From Microbacterium sp. UFMG61 (GTDB lineage: Bacteria > Actinomycetota > Actinomycetes > Actinomycetales > Microbacteriaceae), in contig NZ_JACAFP010000004.1 in NCBI RefSeq assembly GCF_015354505.1, positions 262,368-303,846 on the forward strand: DNA of 41,479 nt, in the 5' to 3' direction. The notes beneath the pieces are model-generated. The model searched no databases and had not been told where the DNA came from. It saw only the letters and a program-made list of their open reading frames with translations. Position 1 is the stretch's first letter. Each line of letters opens with the position of its first letter. Made by a program: the position numbers and the translations under genes. Positions 26,683-34,728 of the stretch are shown piece by piece.

Positions 26683-26722
26683 TTGTGGCACCACAATGCC
26701 GCATGCGGCACCGTGCGGCACC
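26683..26722. repeat. Iterated operator-like repeats upstream of the HerA-like ATPase
   Basis: TTGTGG-CA-CCACAA (26683-26696, six-base arms) abuts the perfect 14-base palindrome TGCCGCATGCGGCA (26697-26710). The motif TG(T/C)GGCACC occurs at 26684, 26704 and 26714, spaced by 20 and 10 bases, that is, on one face of the helix. It starts 18 bases upstream of the ATPase start codon, inside the divergent control region. Confidence 0.65.
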
Positions 26723-26765
26723 TGATCTCGCCGCCAGGACGAAGAGTTCATGCGTTGCGGATGAT

Positions 26766-26787
26766 GCGCGCGGCGGTCGCCGCGCGC
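26766..26787. repeat. 22-base inverted repeat before the DUF1254-type gene
   Basis: Ten-base arms GCGCGCGGCG and CGCCGCGCGC separated by GT, 39 bases before the ATG at 26827. It could be an operator or, in RNA, a stable 5' leader hairpin. Confidence 0.6.
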
Positions 26788-26826
26788 GACGATTGCCTCG
26801 CACGCCACAACCTGAGAGGCATGACC

Positions 26827-27777
26827 ATGACCGACTCCTCCCCCGTCGTCACGTACGCGAACTTCGCGCGCATCGAGACGTTGCGGATGTTCGCCGCGAT
26901 CAGCGCGAACGCCGGCGGCGCGAATCGGTGGAACCACTACCGCGTCCCCACCCCCATCGATCAGCAGACCATCATCCGGATGAACCGCGACACGCTTTAC
27001 AGCGCGGCGATCATCGACGTCTCCGAAGGCGCGACGATCACGATCCCGGAGACGGGCGGGCGCTACGTGTCCGTCATGCTCGTCAGCGAAGATCACTTCA
27101 TCAATCGAGTCATCCACGAGGCAGGCGAACACCGCCTGACTGCTGCGGAGCTCGGGTCGGAGTTCGTCCTCGCCGCGGCACGCATCCTCGTGGACTCGGA
27201 CGATCCCGATGACGTCGCAACGGTCGATGCCCTCCAGGATCAGTTCTCCCTGACGTCCGTGGGAGGTCGCGAGCTGCCGGCACTCGACTACGACGCCGAC
27301 TCGTTCGCCCAGACCCGCGATGCCGTCCTCACCCTCGCGAAGGGACTCGCCAGCTTCGAGCACGCGTTCGGCCCCGCGGACCAGGTCGATCCCGTCCGTC
27401 ATCTGCTGGGAACCGCTTCCGGATGGGGCGGCCTGCCCGACGACGAGGCGTTCTACGTCAACGTCGAGCCCGGACTTCCCGTCGGCGAGTACGAACTCAC
27501 GGTCGGAGAGGTGCCCGTCGACGGCTTCTGGTCGATCTCGATGTACAACGCCGAGGGCTACTTCGAGCCCAACGACGCCGGCCGCTACAGCGTGAACAAC
27601 GTCACCGGTGTTCGCGGTGCCGACGGAAGCATCACCGTGCGGTTCGGCGGCGACACGTCCGCGCCGAACGCGCTTCCGCTCACAGAGGGGTGGAACTACC
27701 TCGTCAGGCTCTACCGTCCCCGCCCGGAAGTCCTCGACGGCTCGTGGACCTTCCCGTCGATCGAGGGTGCACGATGA
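26827..27777 (+). CDS. DUF1254/DUF1214-type protein
   Basis: A 316-residue protein. The N-terminal part (TYANFARIETLRMFAAISAN, NHYRVPTPIDQQTIIRMNRD, TLYSAAIIDVSEGATITIPE, GRYVSVMLVSED) is the DUF1254 pattern. The C-terminal part (VDGFWSISMYNAEGYFEPND, RYSVNN, WNYLVRLYRPRPEVLDGSW) is the DUF1214 pattern. The biochemical role of the family is not established. There is no signal peptide. The ATG at 26827 is preferred because GAGAGG is 7 bases upstream; another ATG at 26821 is too close to it. It heads an operon: its stop overlaps the next ATG (ATGA). Predicted regulation from the divergent region with the inverted repeat. Confidence 0.82.
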   Translation: MTDSSPVVTYANFARIETLRMFAAISANAGGANRWNHYRVPTPIDQQTIIRMNRDTLYSAAIIDVSEGATITIPETGGRYVSVMLVSEDHFINRVIHEAGEHRLTAAELGSEFVLAAARILVDSDDPDDVATVDALQDQFSLTSVGGRELPALDYDADSFAQTRDAVLTLAKGLASFEHAFGPADQVDPVRHLLGTASGWGGLPDDEAFYVNVEPGLPVGEYELTVGEVPVDGFWSISMYNAEGYFEPNDAGRYSVNNVTGVRGADGSITVRFGGDTSAPNALPLTEGWNYLVRLYRPRPEVLDGSWTFPSIEGAR

Positions 27778-28232
27778 CCGCTGACGGTCCGGCCGAGACG
27801 ACGTTCGGCCCGCTCGAGCTCTTCGTCGTCACCTTCGACGGCGTCACTCCGGACACAGGCGTCCTCTCGGCACTCAAGAGTCTGGGAGACGGCACTTCGG
27901 TCCGCCTCGTCGACCTGGTCATCGCGGTCCGCCTCGCCGACGGCTCTGTCAGGGTCAGCGAGTTGGCGGACCTGCCCGTCGATCTTTCCGGAGCGGTCGA
28001 TCTCGTCGCAGAGGGGCTCATCGGAGAAGAGGACATCGACGATGCCGTCGAGGCGGTACCGCCGGGATCGGGCATCGCATTGGCCGCGATGGAGATGCGC
28101 TGGGCGGCGAACCTGTCGTCGACGTTGGCCGCGGCGGGAGGGCACGTCGCCCACATCGCCCTCGTCCCCGGGCCCGTGGTGAACGAGCTCGTCAGTGGAA
28201 GTCTGCTGGCCTCGTCGAACGGAGAGAACTGA
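27774..28232 (+). CDS. DUF6325-type protein
   Basis: A 152-residue soluble protein with the pattern of the actinobacterial DUF6325 family: FGPLELFVVTFDG near the start, GTSVRLVDLVIAVRLADGSV, an acidic middle (GLIGEEDIDDAVEAVPPGSG) and IALAAMEMRWAANLSSTLAA. It resembles small proteins that pair with SHOCT and membrane proteins in stress operons; the family has no known activity. It is coupled to the previous gene by ATGA and followed two bases later by the SHOCT gene. The family name comes from memory of the pattern and should be checked. Confidence 0.7.
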   Translation: MTADGPAETTFGPLELFVVTFDGVTPDTGVLSALKSLGDGTSVRLVDLVIAVRLADGSVRVSELADLPVDLSGAVDLVAEGLIGEEDIDDAVEAVPPGSGIALAAMEMRWAANLSSTLAAAGGHVAHIALVPGPVVNELVSGSLLASSNGEN

Positions 28233-28234
28233 TC

Positions 28235-28555
28235 ATGCCCTTCATCGCACGTGGCGGACGCCCGGGTCTGCTCGGCATGGCCGCCCGAACCGCGGTCGTC
28301 GCAGGAACGGCGACCGCGGTCAGCGGCGCTGTCGCTCGAAACCAGCAGCGACGAGCCGCTGAGCAGCAGGCACGAGTCCAGCAGACGCCGGTTCCGCCGG
28401 CTCCCACGCCGGTCGTCACCCCGCCCGCGGCGGCGCCTGTCGCCGCCGGCGACGACTTCTTCGCTCAGGTGGAGAAGCTCGCGACGCTGCATCAGCAGGG
28501 TGTCCTCACCGACGAGGAGTTCGCTCTGGCGAAGCAGCGGCTGCTGAATGGTTGA
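28235..28555 (+). CDS. SHOCT-domain protein
   Basis: A 106-residue protein. The N-terminal part has one hydrophobic Ala/Gly-rich helix (about 10-35: LGMAARTAVVAGTATAVSGA), then a Gln/Pro-rich linker, and a C-terminal SHOCT domain at about 77-106 (QVEKLATLHQQGVLTDEEFA, LAKQRLLNG). SHOCT is a short two-helix module found at the ends of many membrane and stress proteins, thought to mediate oligomerisation. Its 3' end overlaps the start of the next gene by 8 bases. Confidence 0.85.
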   Translation: MPFIARGGRPGLLGMAARTAVVAGTATAVSGAVARNQQRRAAEQQARVQQTPVPPAPTPVVTPPAAAPVAAGDDFFAQVEKLATLHQQGVLTDEEFALAKQRLLNG

Positions 28556-29924
28556 TCGTAATGGTCGCAGCGCCTCCTCGGATTCCGTAGAGGCGCTGCG
28601 GATGCGGGTCGCCGCACTCGAACGGGAGAACGAAGAACTCCGGGCCCCCGCGGTTGCACACAGGAGAGCACGGCACGCAGCCGGACGGTCGATCCTCTCG
28701 TTCGTCCTCATCGCTCTCGGCGTCGTCGTCGGGAGCGCTGGGTTGGTCAGTTCGTACGCGAAACAGCAGCTTCTCGACACGACGAACTTCGTCGCCACCT
28801 TCGCGCCCCTAGCCACAGACAGTGCAGTTCAGGACGTGGCTGCCGACGCGATTCTCTCCGCCATCGACGACGCTGTCGACATCCCTGCCCTCACCGCTGA
28901 CGTCATCAGCGGTATTCGGGAACTCGATCTTCCCCCGCGAGCTGGCCTCGCCCTCGAGCTGCTGGAGGCTCCGGCGGCACAGGGTCTGCAGGGTCTCGTC
29001 GATTCCAGTGTCGCCGCGATTGTCGCGTCAGATGCGTTCTCGACAACCTGGGAACAGATGCTGCGCATCTCGCACACGCAGATGATGGCAACCGTTCGCG
29101 GCGACGACGCCGCAGCCGTCACCCTCTCCGATGGCGTGCTCCAGCTGCAGATCGGACCGCTCGTAGCCGAGGCGAAGGAGCGCTTGCTGGCCCGCGGCAT
29201 CACGCTGGCGGAGTCGATTCCCGCCGTCGACCGCAGCATCGACCTCGTCGAGGGAGAGTCATCCGAGCAGATCCGTGCCGTGGTCAACGCGGTCGATGTG
29301 GCGGGAAGCTGGCTGCCTTGGGCATCCCTGGTCCTCATCGTGGTAGGCATCCTCACCGCTCGGCACCGGCAGCGGGCACTGATCGGTGCATCGGTCACGA
29401 CTGCGGTGATGATGACCTCGGTCGCCATCGCTCTCACGTTTGCGGGAGGGATCCTCGTCCGCGCCGCGAGTCGCAGCCCTGGCGTCATCACAGGCACCGC
29501 TGCGCAACATGTGTATGACGCAGCGACCAGGATGATGTCTCAGATGAGCGTCGCCATTGCGACGCTCGCCGTCGCAGTCGCGCTCGTTGCATGGTTGTCG
29601 GGGCCTTCCGCGGCGGCTGTGGCAGTGCGCACGGGCATCGCCTCCGCCGGTCGGAGTGTCCAGCAGCGCGCGGAGAAGCGAGGGCTCAGCTCCGGACGTC
29701 TCGGGCTGTGGCTCGACCGCCATCACCGAATCGCGCTCGTGGCGGTCGGAGTCGCAGCTGCCGCAGCCATTCTGTTGTTGCGTCCGTTGTCGCCCGCGAT
29801 GATCATCTGCACCTCCGTGGTGAGCACGCTCCTCGTGCTCGCCACCCAGTTCATCCGCCGTCCGGTGGAATCGCTTCCCGACCCCACCGCCCTCTCCACA
29901 CCCGAAAGTACCCTCGATGCTTGA
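28548..29924 (+). CDS. Multi-pass membrane protein with N-terminal coiled coil
   Basis: A 458-residue protein. The N-terminus forms a short coiled coil (VEALRMRVAALERENEELR, about 14-32). A membrane helix at about 49-68 (ILSFVLIALGVVVGSAGLVS) precedes a large, probably external, helical domain (70-245), and at least four further membrane helices lie at about 255-435. The external part has pairs such as VAATFAPLATDSAVQDV-like helical repeats, similar to actinobacterial proteins of the type annotated only as membrane protein. I do not recognise a transport signature. It overlaps the genes on both sides by 8 bases, so it is tightly co-translated with the SHOCT and GAP proteins. Confidence 0.8.
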   Translation: MVDRNGRSASSDSVEALRMRVAALERENEELRAPAVAHRRARHAAGRSILSFVLIALGVVVGSAGLVSSYAKQQLLDTTNFVATFAPLATDSAVQDVAADAILSAIDDAVDIPALTADVISGIRELDLPPRAGLALELLEAPAAQGLQGLVDSSVAAIVASDAFSTTWEQMLRISHTQMMATVRGDDAAAVTLSDGVLQLQIGPLVAEAKERLLARGITLAESIPAVDRSIDLVEGESSEQIRAVVNAVDVAGSWLPWASLVLIVVGILTARHRQRALIGASVTTAVMMTSVAIALTFAGGILVRAASRSPGVITGTAAQHVYDAATRMMSQMSVAIATLAVAVALVAWLSGPSAAAVAVRTGIASAGRSVQQRAEKRGLSSGRLGLWLDRHHRIALVAVGVAAAAAILLLRPLSPAMIICTSVVSTLLVLATQFIRRPVESLPDPTALSTPESTLDA

Positions 29925-30591
29925 CGTCATCAGCAGCACCCTCACCAGCGCGGTCGCCATCGCCATCAGTCCGATACCGATCATCGCGGTGATCCTGATG
30001 CTGATGACCCCGCGCGCGACACGACTCGGGGTGTCATTCCTGGTGGCATGGTTCCTCGGCATCGTCCTCGCGACGACAGTCGCGGCGCTCTTGTCCGGTG
30101 TGCTGCCCGAACCATCGATGAATGAATCACAGCCCGTTCTCGGCGCGATCATGCTGGTGATCGGTGCGGGGCTTCTGTTCCTGGGTTGGCGGCAATGGCG
30201 GTCCCGCCCCGGGCCGTCCGAGACAGCTGAGCTGCCGGCGTGGATGACGAAGATCGATGGCCTGCGCACTCCGGCAGCATTCGGCCTCGGGTTCGCGCTC
30301 GCGGCCGTCAATCCGAAGAACCTCCTCGTCGCGGCATCGGCGGGCGCCGTCATCGGTCGCAGCGAGCTCCCCGCAGGCGAGTTCATCGCCGTGGTGGCAG
30401 TGTTCTCCGGCGTTGCGGCGCTGAGCGTGCTGCTCCCTGTGCTCACGATGCTGATCGTCCCTCGCGTCGCCGCGAGTGCCCTCGACGCGATCCGGAGCTG
30501 GCTGACCGACAACAACGCGACCATCATGACGGTCCTTCTCACGGTGATCGGGTTCAACGTCATCGGCAAGGGACTCGGGATGTTCGGGTGA
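29917..30591 (+). CDS. GAP-family (LysE-like) membrane protein
   Basis: A 224-residue protein with six predicted membrane helices. The start AVAIAISPIPIIAVILMLMT and the later FGLGFALAAVNPKNLLVAAS are the hallmarks of the GAP/Sap family (sulfolipid-1-addressing protein and relatives), which is related to LysE exporters. In mycobacteria the family is linked to surface lipid export; the substrate here is unknown. The ATG at 29917 overlaps the preceding gene by 8 bases. A truncated relative lies at 36438-36710 in the same gene neighbourhood. Confidence 0.85.
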   Translation: MLDVISSTLTSAVAIAISPIPIIAVILMLMTPRATRLGVSFLVAWFLGIVLATTVAALLSGVLPEPSMNESQPVLGAIMLVIGAGLLFLGWRQWRSRPGPSETAELPAWMTKIDGLRTPAAFGLGFALAAVNPKNLLVAASAGAVIGRSELPAGEFIAVVAVFSGVAALSVLLPVLTMLIVPRVAASALDAIRSWLTDNNATIMTVLLTVIGFNVIGKGLGMFG

Positions 30592-30599
30592 CGTCCGTC

Positions 30600-30605
30600 T
30601 ACGCT
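30600..30605 (+). promoter_or_regulatory. -10 element TACGCT before the 175-residue membrane gene
   Basis: TACGCT ends seven bases before the ATG at 30613, giving this gene a possible leaderless promoter in addition to read-through from the upstream operon. Confidence 0.45.
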
Positions 30606-30612
30606 CAGCAAC

Positions 30613-31140
30613 ATGAGTGCGACTCCCGCTGACCAGCATCCGATCCTCCGCACGCATCGAGCGCTCCGACCGGGCTTCGGTACAGAAGCCGCAGTGTACG
30701 GAACGATTCTCGTGAGCGGCCTCATCGCGGTGTCCTCCGCCCACGGCGAGACATCCGCGGTCGTGCTGATCACGGTGGGGGTGACCGTGGTGGTCTTCTG
30801 GGCGGCACACGTCTACGCCGGTACCGTCGCCCGTCTCGGGGATGAAGGAGCGGAGCACATCGGGGTGCGCACGGCGATCCGCCGTTCAGTGCGTCATTCG
30901 CTGGGGATGCTCAGTTCTGCGGGAGTCCCCGCATTGATCCTGCTGGCGGGGACCACCCGTCTGATCCCGGACGATGCCGCGAACGAGGTGGCACTGTGGT
31001 CGGGTACGGTGATCCTTGCTTTCCTCGGATACGTGGCGTTCCTTCGCCGTGGAAGCGGATTATGGGCAAGAATCCTCGGCGCGGTGGGAACGGCGTCCTT
31101 CGGCGTCGTCTTCGTGATCCTGAAAGCGTTCGTGCACTGA
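30613..31140 (+). CDS. Four-helix membrane protein, unknown function
   Basis: A 175-residue protein with about four membrane helices (AVYGTILVSGLIAVSSA, VVLITVGVTVVVFWAAHVYA, LGMLSSAGVPALILLAGTT, VALWSGTVILAFLGYVAFL) and a short hydrophilic start. It shows no transporter or enzyme motif that I know. It lies 21 bases after the GAP-family gene, with its own -10 candidate, and is followed by a strong terminator, so it ends the operon. Confidence 0.78.
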   Translation: MSATPADQHPILRTHRALRPGFGTEAAVYGTILVSGLIAVSSAHGETSAVVLITVGVTVVVFWAAHVYAGTVARLGDEGAEHIGVRTAIRRSVRHSLGMLSSAGVPALILLAGTTRLIPDDAANEVALWSGTVILAFLGYVAFLRRGSGLWARILGAVGTASFGVVFVILKAFVH

Positions 31141-31163
31141 CCTCACGGCGACGGATGGCGATG

Positions 31164-31207
31164 AGAAGGGCTGGTCCGCAGGTACCGCCGGACCAGCCCT
31201 TCTCGCT
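31164..31207. terminator. Intrinsic terminator between membrane gene and lipoprotein gene
   Basis: AGAAGGGCTGGTCCG (31164-31178) pairs perfectly over 15 bases with 31189-31203, loop CAGGTACCGC. The genes are convergent; read leftward the hairpin is followed by CATCGCC, read rightward by CGCTCG, so the tail is poor in T. Confidence 0.8.
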
Positions 31208-31215
31208 CGAGGTGG

Positions 31216-31647
31216 CTACTCGCACTCCAGGTCGGTCGCCGTGTCCTGCCTGGTCTGGGCGACATCGCGTGCCTCCTCAACGAGAGAGTCGCGCGCATCG
31301 GCGAGTGACGTGTCGCTGTCGATGGCGGTCGCTGAGTCGAGGAACTTCTCCCAGCTGTCGGTCAGGGCCTGCGCGCGGTCCGCTGCCACTGCGTCCAGCG
31401 CGCTGTCCGCCTCGTCGTACGCAGCCGCCACACTCTCCCGGATCGTCCGCAGGTCTCCGACGGTCTCTGCCTCTCCGAGATCGGACTCCGCCGTGGTCAG
31501 TGCCGCCTCGAAGTCATCGAGCGCGACGCATGCCGCCGTCACGTTCTCTTCATCGGTCGCCGCAGGCGCTGTGCACCCTGCGAGAGTCATGACGCTCAAC
31601 GCGCTGAGAGTCACGATGACTCCCGCGTACTTCAGGTTCTTTTTCAT
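31216..31647 (-). CDS. Small helical lipoprotein
   Basis: A 143-residue exported lipoprotein. The signal peptide MKKNLKYAGVIVTLSALSVM ends in the lipobox LAGC, so Cys25 is lipidated. The mature part is acidic and almost fully helical, with two further cysteines (ACVALDDFE and the C-terminal DLECE) that could form a disulfide. The start at 31647 has AAGG 6 bases upstream; the frame extends to 31851 without a better site. It sits on the strand opposite to the membrane operon and is divergent from the LAL regulator, which may control it. Function unknown. Confidence 0.82.
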   Translation of the reverse strand: MKKNLKYAGVIVTLSALSVMTLAGCTAPAATDEENVTAACVALDDFEAALTTAESDLGEAETVGDLRTIRESVAAAYDEADSALDAVAADRAQALTDSWEKFLDSATAIDSDTSLADARDSLVEEARDVAQTRQDTATDLECE

Positions 31648-31855
31648 GGTCGCCTTTTCTTCTGTTCGATCCTGCGTGGACACTTTCACTGTGCGGGAGA
31701 CGAAGCGGGCGATCCAGAGATGACGGAGTGATTCATCCGCAATGCATGAACCACGGGCATGGTGCTGGGCGTGCTGGGCATCGCCGTCATCCTCAGCGGC
31801 GTCGGCTTGCTGTGGTCCTCGCCGCGCGCCACGAGTGACGCCGGTGGTCACATCG

Positions 31856-31885
31856 TTGAGTGCAGATCGTCACTTGGCGTACGAT
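31856..31885 (+). promoter_or_regulatory. Sigma70-type promoter of the LAL regulator gene
   Basis: TTGAGT (31856-31861), an 18-base spacer and TACGAT (31880-31885), then six bases to the GTG at 31892. It matches a housekeeping promoter with transcription beginning at the start codon. Confidence 0.6.
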
Positions 31886-31891
31886 CCGAAT

Positions 31892-34123
31892 GTGACTGTT
31901 GCGGATACCGCCACCCCGTATCCGCTGCCGGAGATCGAGCAGGTCCTCCTCGAAAGCAAGACAACCGCCGCTGCCGCCCCGCAAGGGTTGGTCAGCAGAC
32001 GTGCTCTGATCGAGAGGGCAGGAGGCGGCCCGCACCGTGTCGTGGCGATCACAGCGCCCGCCGGCTATGGCAAGTCGACGCTGCTCGCCGAGTGGGCAGC
32101 TGCCGAGCAGCGCGTCACGTGCTGGGCGACAGTGGATCGTTTCGACAACGACCCCGGTGCCTTGCTCACGCTCCTGGCGACCGCGACTCAGCACATCACC
32201 CCGAGTGGCGCGAGTCTCGCTTCCAAGATGAGGGGCACGAGCACAACCCTCCTCGCGCGCTCCGCGCCGCTCCTCGCCCGTACCTGGAGCTCAGCGCCAG
32301 AACCGTTCGCCCTCTTCATCGACGACTTCCATCTCGCGTCTTCACCCGACTGCCTCGACGCGTTCGTGGTTGCGCTGCAGGGCATCCCGGAAGGCTCGCT
32401 CGTCGTCGTCGCCAGCAGAGAGACTCAGCCGCACCTCGCACGCATGCGCGTGAGCGGCGCCGTCGCCGACGTCAACGCGCTCGACCTCCGCATGGATCAG
32501 GGCCAAGCGGAGAAGATCTTCGCTTCGGCGACCAAGACCGCTCCTGCCGACATCATCGCCGCCGCTGTCGAACGGAGCGAAGGATGGCCAGCCGGGATCT
32601 TCATGTCGGCGCTGACCTTCAACGACGCCGCGAAGGTGGCGGTGTCCGGGGGCAGCGGCACCATCGCCGATTACCTCTATCGTGAGTGCCTCGCCGGTCT
32701 GCGCCCCGAGCTGCGGGATTTCCTTCTCGACACCGCCATTCTGCACGAGCTCACGCCTGAGCTCTGTGATCACATTCGAGAAACGAACACCTCGCATGAC
32801 CTGTTGCACAGCGCCCTTTCTCTGGGTCTGTTCCTGACGCGGCTTGGGAACCGTGAGGACTGGTACAGGTACCACGCGCTCTTCCGCGAGTTCCTCATTC
32901 GGGAGGGTGAACGACGTGACCGTCGCCGCATGCGTGCCCTCCATCTCCGAGCCGGCAACTGGTATGAGGCACACGGTGTCGCACCGCAATCCATCGAGCA
33001 TCTCATCGAAGGCGGCGAGGACGCTCGCGCGGTGAACGGCGCCGCGCGGATCTCACTGACGATGTTCCAGCGGGGTGAGGTCTCAACCCTCGACCGTTGG
33101 CGGAACACCCTCGGCGATGCTGTGGTTCACTCCTGCCCACCGATGGCGGTGATGTCTGCATGGAAGTCCGCGATGTTCGGCGAGAGCCCGCGCGCAGAGA
33201 ACGACGCCGCGGCGCTCGAACGCATCGACTCCACGCTGCTCACGCAGCCGATGAGAGCGTCCTTCGAGGCAGGACGCGCGCTGGTCAGGGCGTCCCTGTG
33301 CGCGAACGGCCCGGAAGACATGCTGCGCAACACCGAGTTCGCCGTACAACAGGCCCCGGAGGGGACTCTGTGGAACGGCCCTGCCCTGTACTTGCGCGGA
33401 GAAGCACGCCTACTCAACGCCGACCTGCCGAGTGCTGAACGAGACTTCGTCAAGGCGTACGACGCCTCGGCTGCGCACGGCAACTCCACTGCATTGTTGC
33501 TCGCCGTCGCGAACCTGACCGTCCTCGCCGCCGACCGGGAAGACTGGGATCGCGCGGCCGAGCTCGCGTCGGACAGCCTGCGCATCCTCGATGAGTCCGC
33601 GTTCGAGGGCTACCCGACGATTGTGCTCGCGCTCGCCTCTGCAGCCCGCGTCGCCGCGCAGCGGGCCGACGACCAGGCACGACCGCTGGTGTCCCGCGCA
33701 ATGCGCGCTCGGGTGCAGTCCACCCACACATTCCCGCATGTCGCGATTCGCGCGCGTCTTCAGCTCGCGTCGGCGTTCAGACTCCTGGGCGACGAGGACG
33801 CGGCGATTCAGTTGGCACGCGAAGGTGTCTTCCTGATGAGGCGTAGACCGCGCATGGGTGTGCTCGGACGGCAGCTGGAGGAATTCCTGGTGGGGCGCAG
33901 ATCGGCGGACCAGGCGGCGACACCGACGGTCGTTCTGACCCCGGCGGAGATGCGCCTCCTGCCCTACCTTCAGACGCATCTCACACTCCAGGAGATCGGC
34001 AAGCGCCTGTTCCTGTCGCGTGCGACGATCAGTACTCAGGCTTCCTCCATCTACAGGAAGCTGGGGGCTGAGCGCCGCGGAGCCGCGGTAGCTGCAGCAC
34101 AAGGGCTGGGGCTGTTGTCCTGA
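31892..34123 (+). CDS. LuxR-family large ATP-binding regulator (LAL/MalT-like)
   Basis: A 743-residue regulator. The STAND-type ATPase has Walker A APAGYGKS (55-62) and Walker B FALFIDDFHL (139-148). A helical sensor region with TPR-like repeats spans about 350-670, and the C-terminal LuxR HTH (about 680-743) reads TPAEMRLLPYLQ, LTLQEIGKRLFLSRATIS and STQASSIYRKLGAE. Such proteins switch on DNA binding when a ligand and ATP are bound. The GTG at 31892 is chosen because a promoter lies exactly six bases upstream. The open frame to 31742 adds a Cys/Trp-rich stretch unlike a protein N-terminus. It lies centrally in the membrane-stress island and is the best candidate regulator for it. Confidence 0.87.
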   Translation: MTVADTATPYPLPEIEQVLLESKTTAAAAPQGLVSRRALIERAGGGPHRVVAITAPAGYGKSTLLAEWAAAEQRVTCWATVDRFDNDPGALLTLLATATQHITPSGASLASKMRGTSTTLLARSAPLLARTWSSAPEPFALFIDDFHLASSPDCLDAFVVALQGIPEGSLVVVASRETQPHLARMRVSGAVADVNALDLRMDQGQAEKIFASATKTAPADIIAAAVERSEGWPAGIFMSALTFNDAAKVAVSGGSGTIADYLYRECLAGLRPELRDFLLDTAILHELTPELCDHIRETNTSHDLLHSALSLGLFLTRLGNREDWYRYHALFREFLIREGERRDRRRMRALHLRAGNWYEAHGVAPQSIEHLIEGGEDARAVNGAARISLTMFQRGEVSTLDRWRNTLGDAVVHSCPPMAVMSAWKSAMFGESPRAENDAAALERIDSTLLTQPMRASFEAGRALVRASLCANGPEDMLRNTEFAVQQAPEGTLWNGPALYLRGEARLLNADLPSAERDFVKAYDASAAHGNSTALLLAVANLTVLAADREDWDRAAELASDSLRILDESAFEGYPTIVLALASAARVAAQRADDQARPLVSRAMRARVQSTHTFPHVAIRARLQLASAFRLLGDEDAAIQLAREGVFLMRRRPRMGVLGRQLEEFLVGRRSADQAATPTVVLTPAEMRLLPYLQTHLTLQEIGKRLFLSRATISTQASSIYRKLGAERRGAAVAAAQGLGLLS

Positions 34124-34163
34124 CGGCGTCGCCTCGGCATGACCTCTCTGGCCGAACGCGGGT

Positions 34164-34193
34164 GTGAGAGCGCAACGGTCGCTGCGCCCTCAC
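34164..34193. terminator. Hairpin after the LAL regulator
   Basis: GTGAG-A-GCGCA (34164-34174) pairs with TGCGC-C-CTCAC (34183-34193) with one internal mismatch. It lies between the regulator and the convergent PLDc_N/SHOCT gene. No T tract is present. Confidence 0.4.
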
Positions 34194-34202
34194 TCGGAGG
34201 AT

Positions 34203-34613
34203 TCAGGCTGCGGCTACCGTTTCGCCAGAGATCGTGCGCGCCTTCATCGCGGCGAACTCGTCCGGCGTGATGGTCCCCGCGTCGAGGAGGGCCTTAGCCT
34301 TGGCGACCTCATCCGCGGGGCTGGATCCGGCCACGTCGCGAATGTACGCGTCGGTCGCGTCGCGCGCTTCACGCGCCTGGTCGTTGATGCGGTCAGGCAT
34401 GCTGCCACCGCGAGCGATCAGGTACACGAGCGACGTGAGCAACGGGACGAAGACGAGAAACACGATCCACGCGGCCTTCGCCCAGCCGTTGAGCGCGCGA
34501 TCACGGAAAAGGTCCGAGAGCACCATCACGACGGCGATCAGCGAACCCAGGAGGACGAAAGCGAAGAAGAAGAGGACCAGGACGTCCCACAGGGATTCCA
34601 GAATGTTCAACAC
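34203..34613 (-). CDS. PLDc_N/SHOCT two-helix membrane protein
   Basis: A 136-residue protein with two membrane helices (about 12-33 and 47-66), the PLDc_N-type pattern with an WAKAAWIVFLVFVPLLTSLV-like second helix followed by the short YLIARGGSM. The C-terminal SHOCT domain lies at about 98-126 (EVAKAKALLDAGTITPDEFA, AMKARTI). This architecture is common in actinobacterial envelope-stress genes. The GTG at 34613 is chosen because AAAGG is 5 bases upstream; a GTG at 34625 is in frame. A 17-base inverted repeat lies just upstream of the start. It is transcribed away from the SulP operon, on the same strand. Confidence 0.82.
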   Translation of the reverse strand: MLNILESLWDVLVLFFFAFVLLGSLIAVVMVLSDLFRDRALNGWAKAAWIVFLVFVPLLTSLVYLIARGGSMPDRINDQAREARDATDAYIRDVAGSSPADEVAKAKALLDAGTITPDEFAAMKARTISGETVAAA

Positions 34614-34627
34614 AGCACCTTTCACCG

Positions 34628-34644
34628 GCTCGGCGTCTCCGAGC
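34628..34644. repeat. Inverted repeat in the leader of the PLDc_N/SHOCT gene
   Basis: GCTCGG-CGTCT-CCGAGC, six-base perfect arms, 15 bases upstream of the GTG at 34613. In RNA it forms a short hairpin just before the ribosome site; it could be an operator. Confidence 0.5.
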
Positions 34645-34728
34645 GTTCACGTCCGACTCGCTTTCGGCCGGACGCAGCGAGCCTATTGTCGGCGGGTCAC
34701 GCTGCCGGAGGTCGACCGGGGATTTCGT

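Noticed and set aside
31742..31891. Upstream 50-codon extension of the LAL regulator
   Set aside because: The Cys/Trp/Ser-rich stretch is unlike a protein start, and a promoter lies just before the GTG at 31892.
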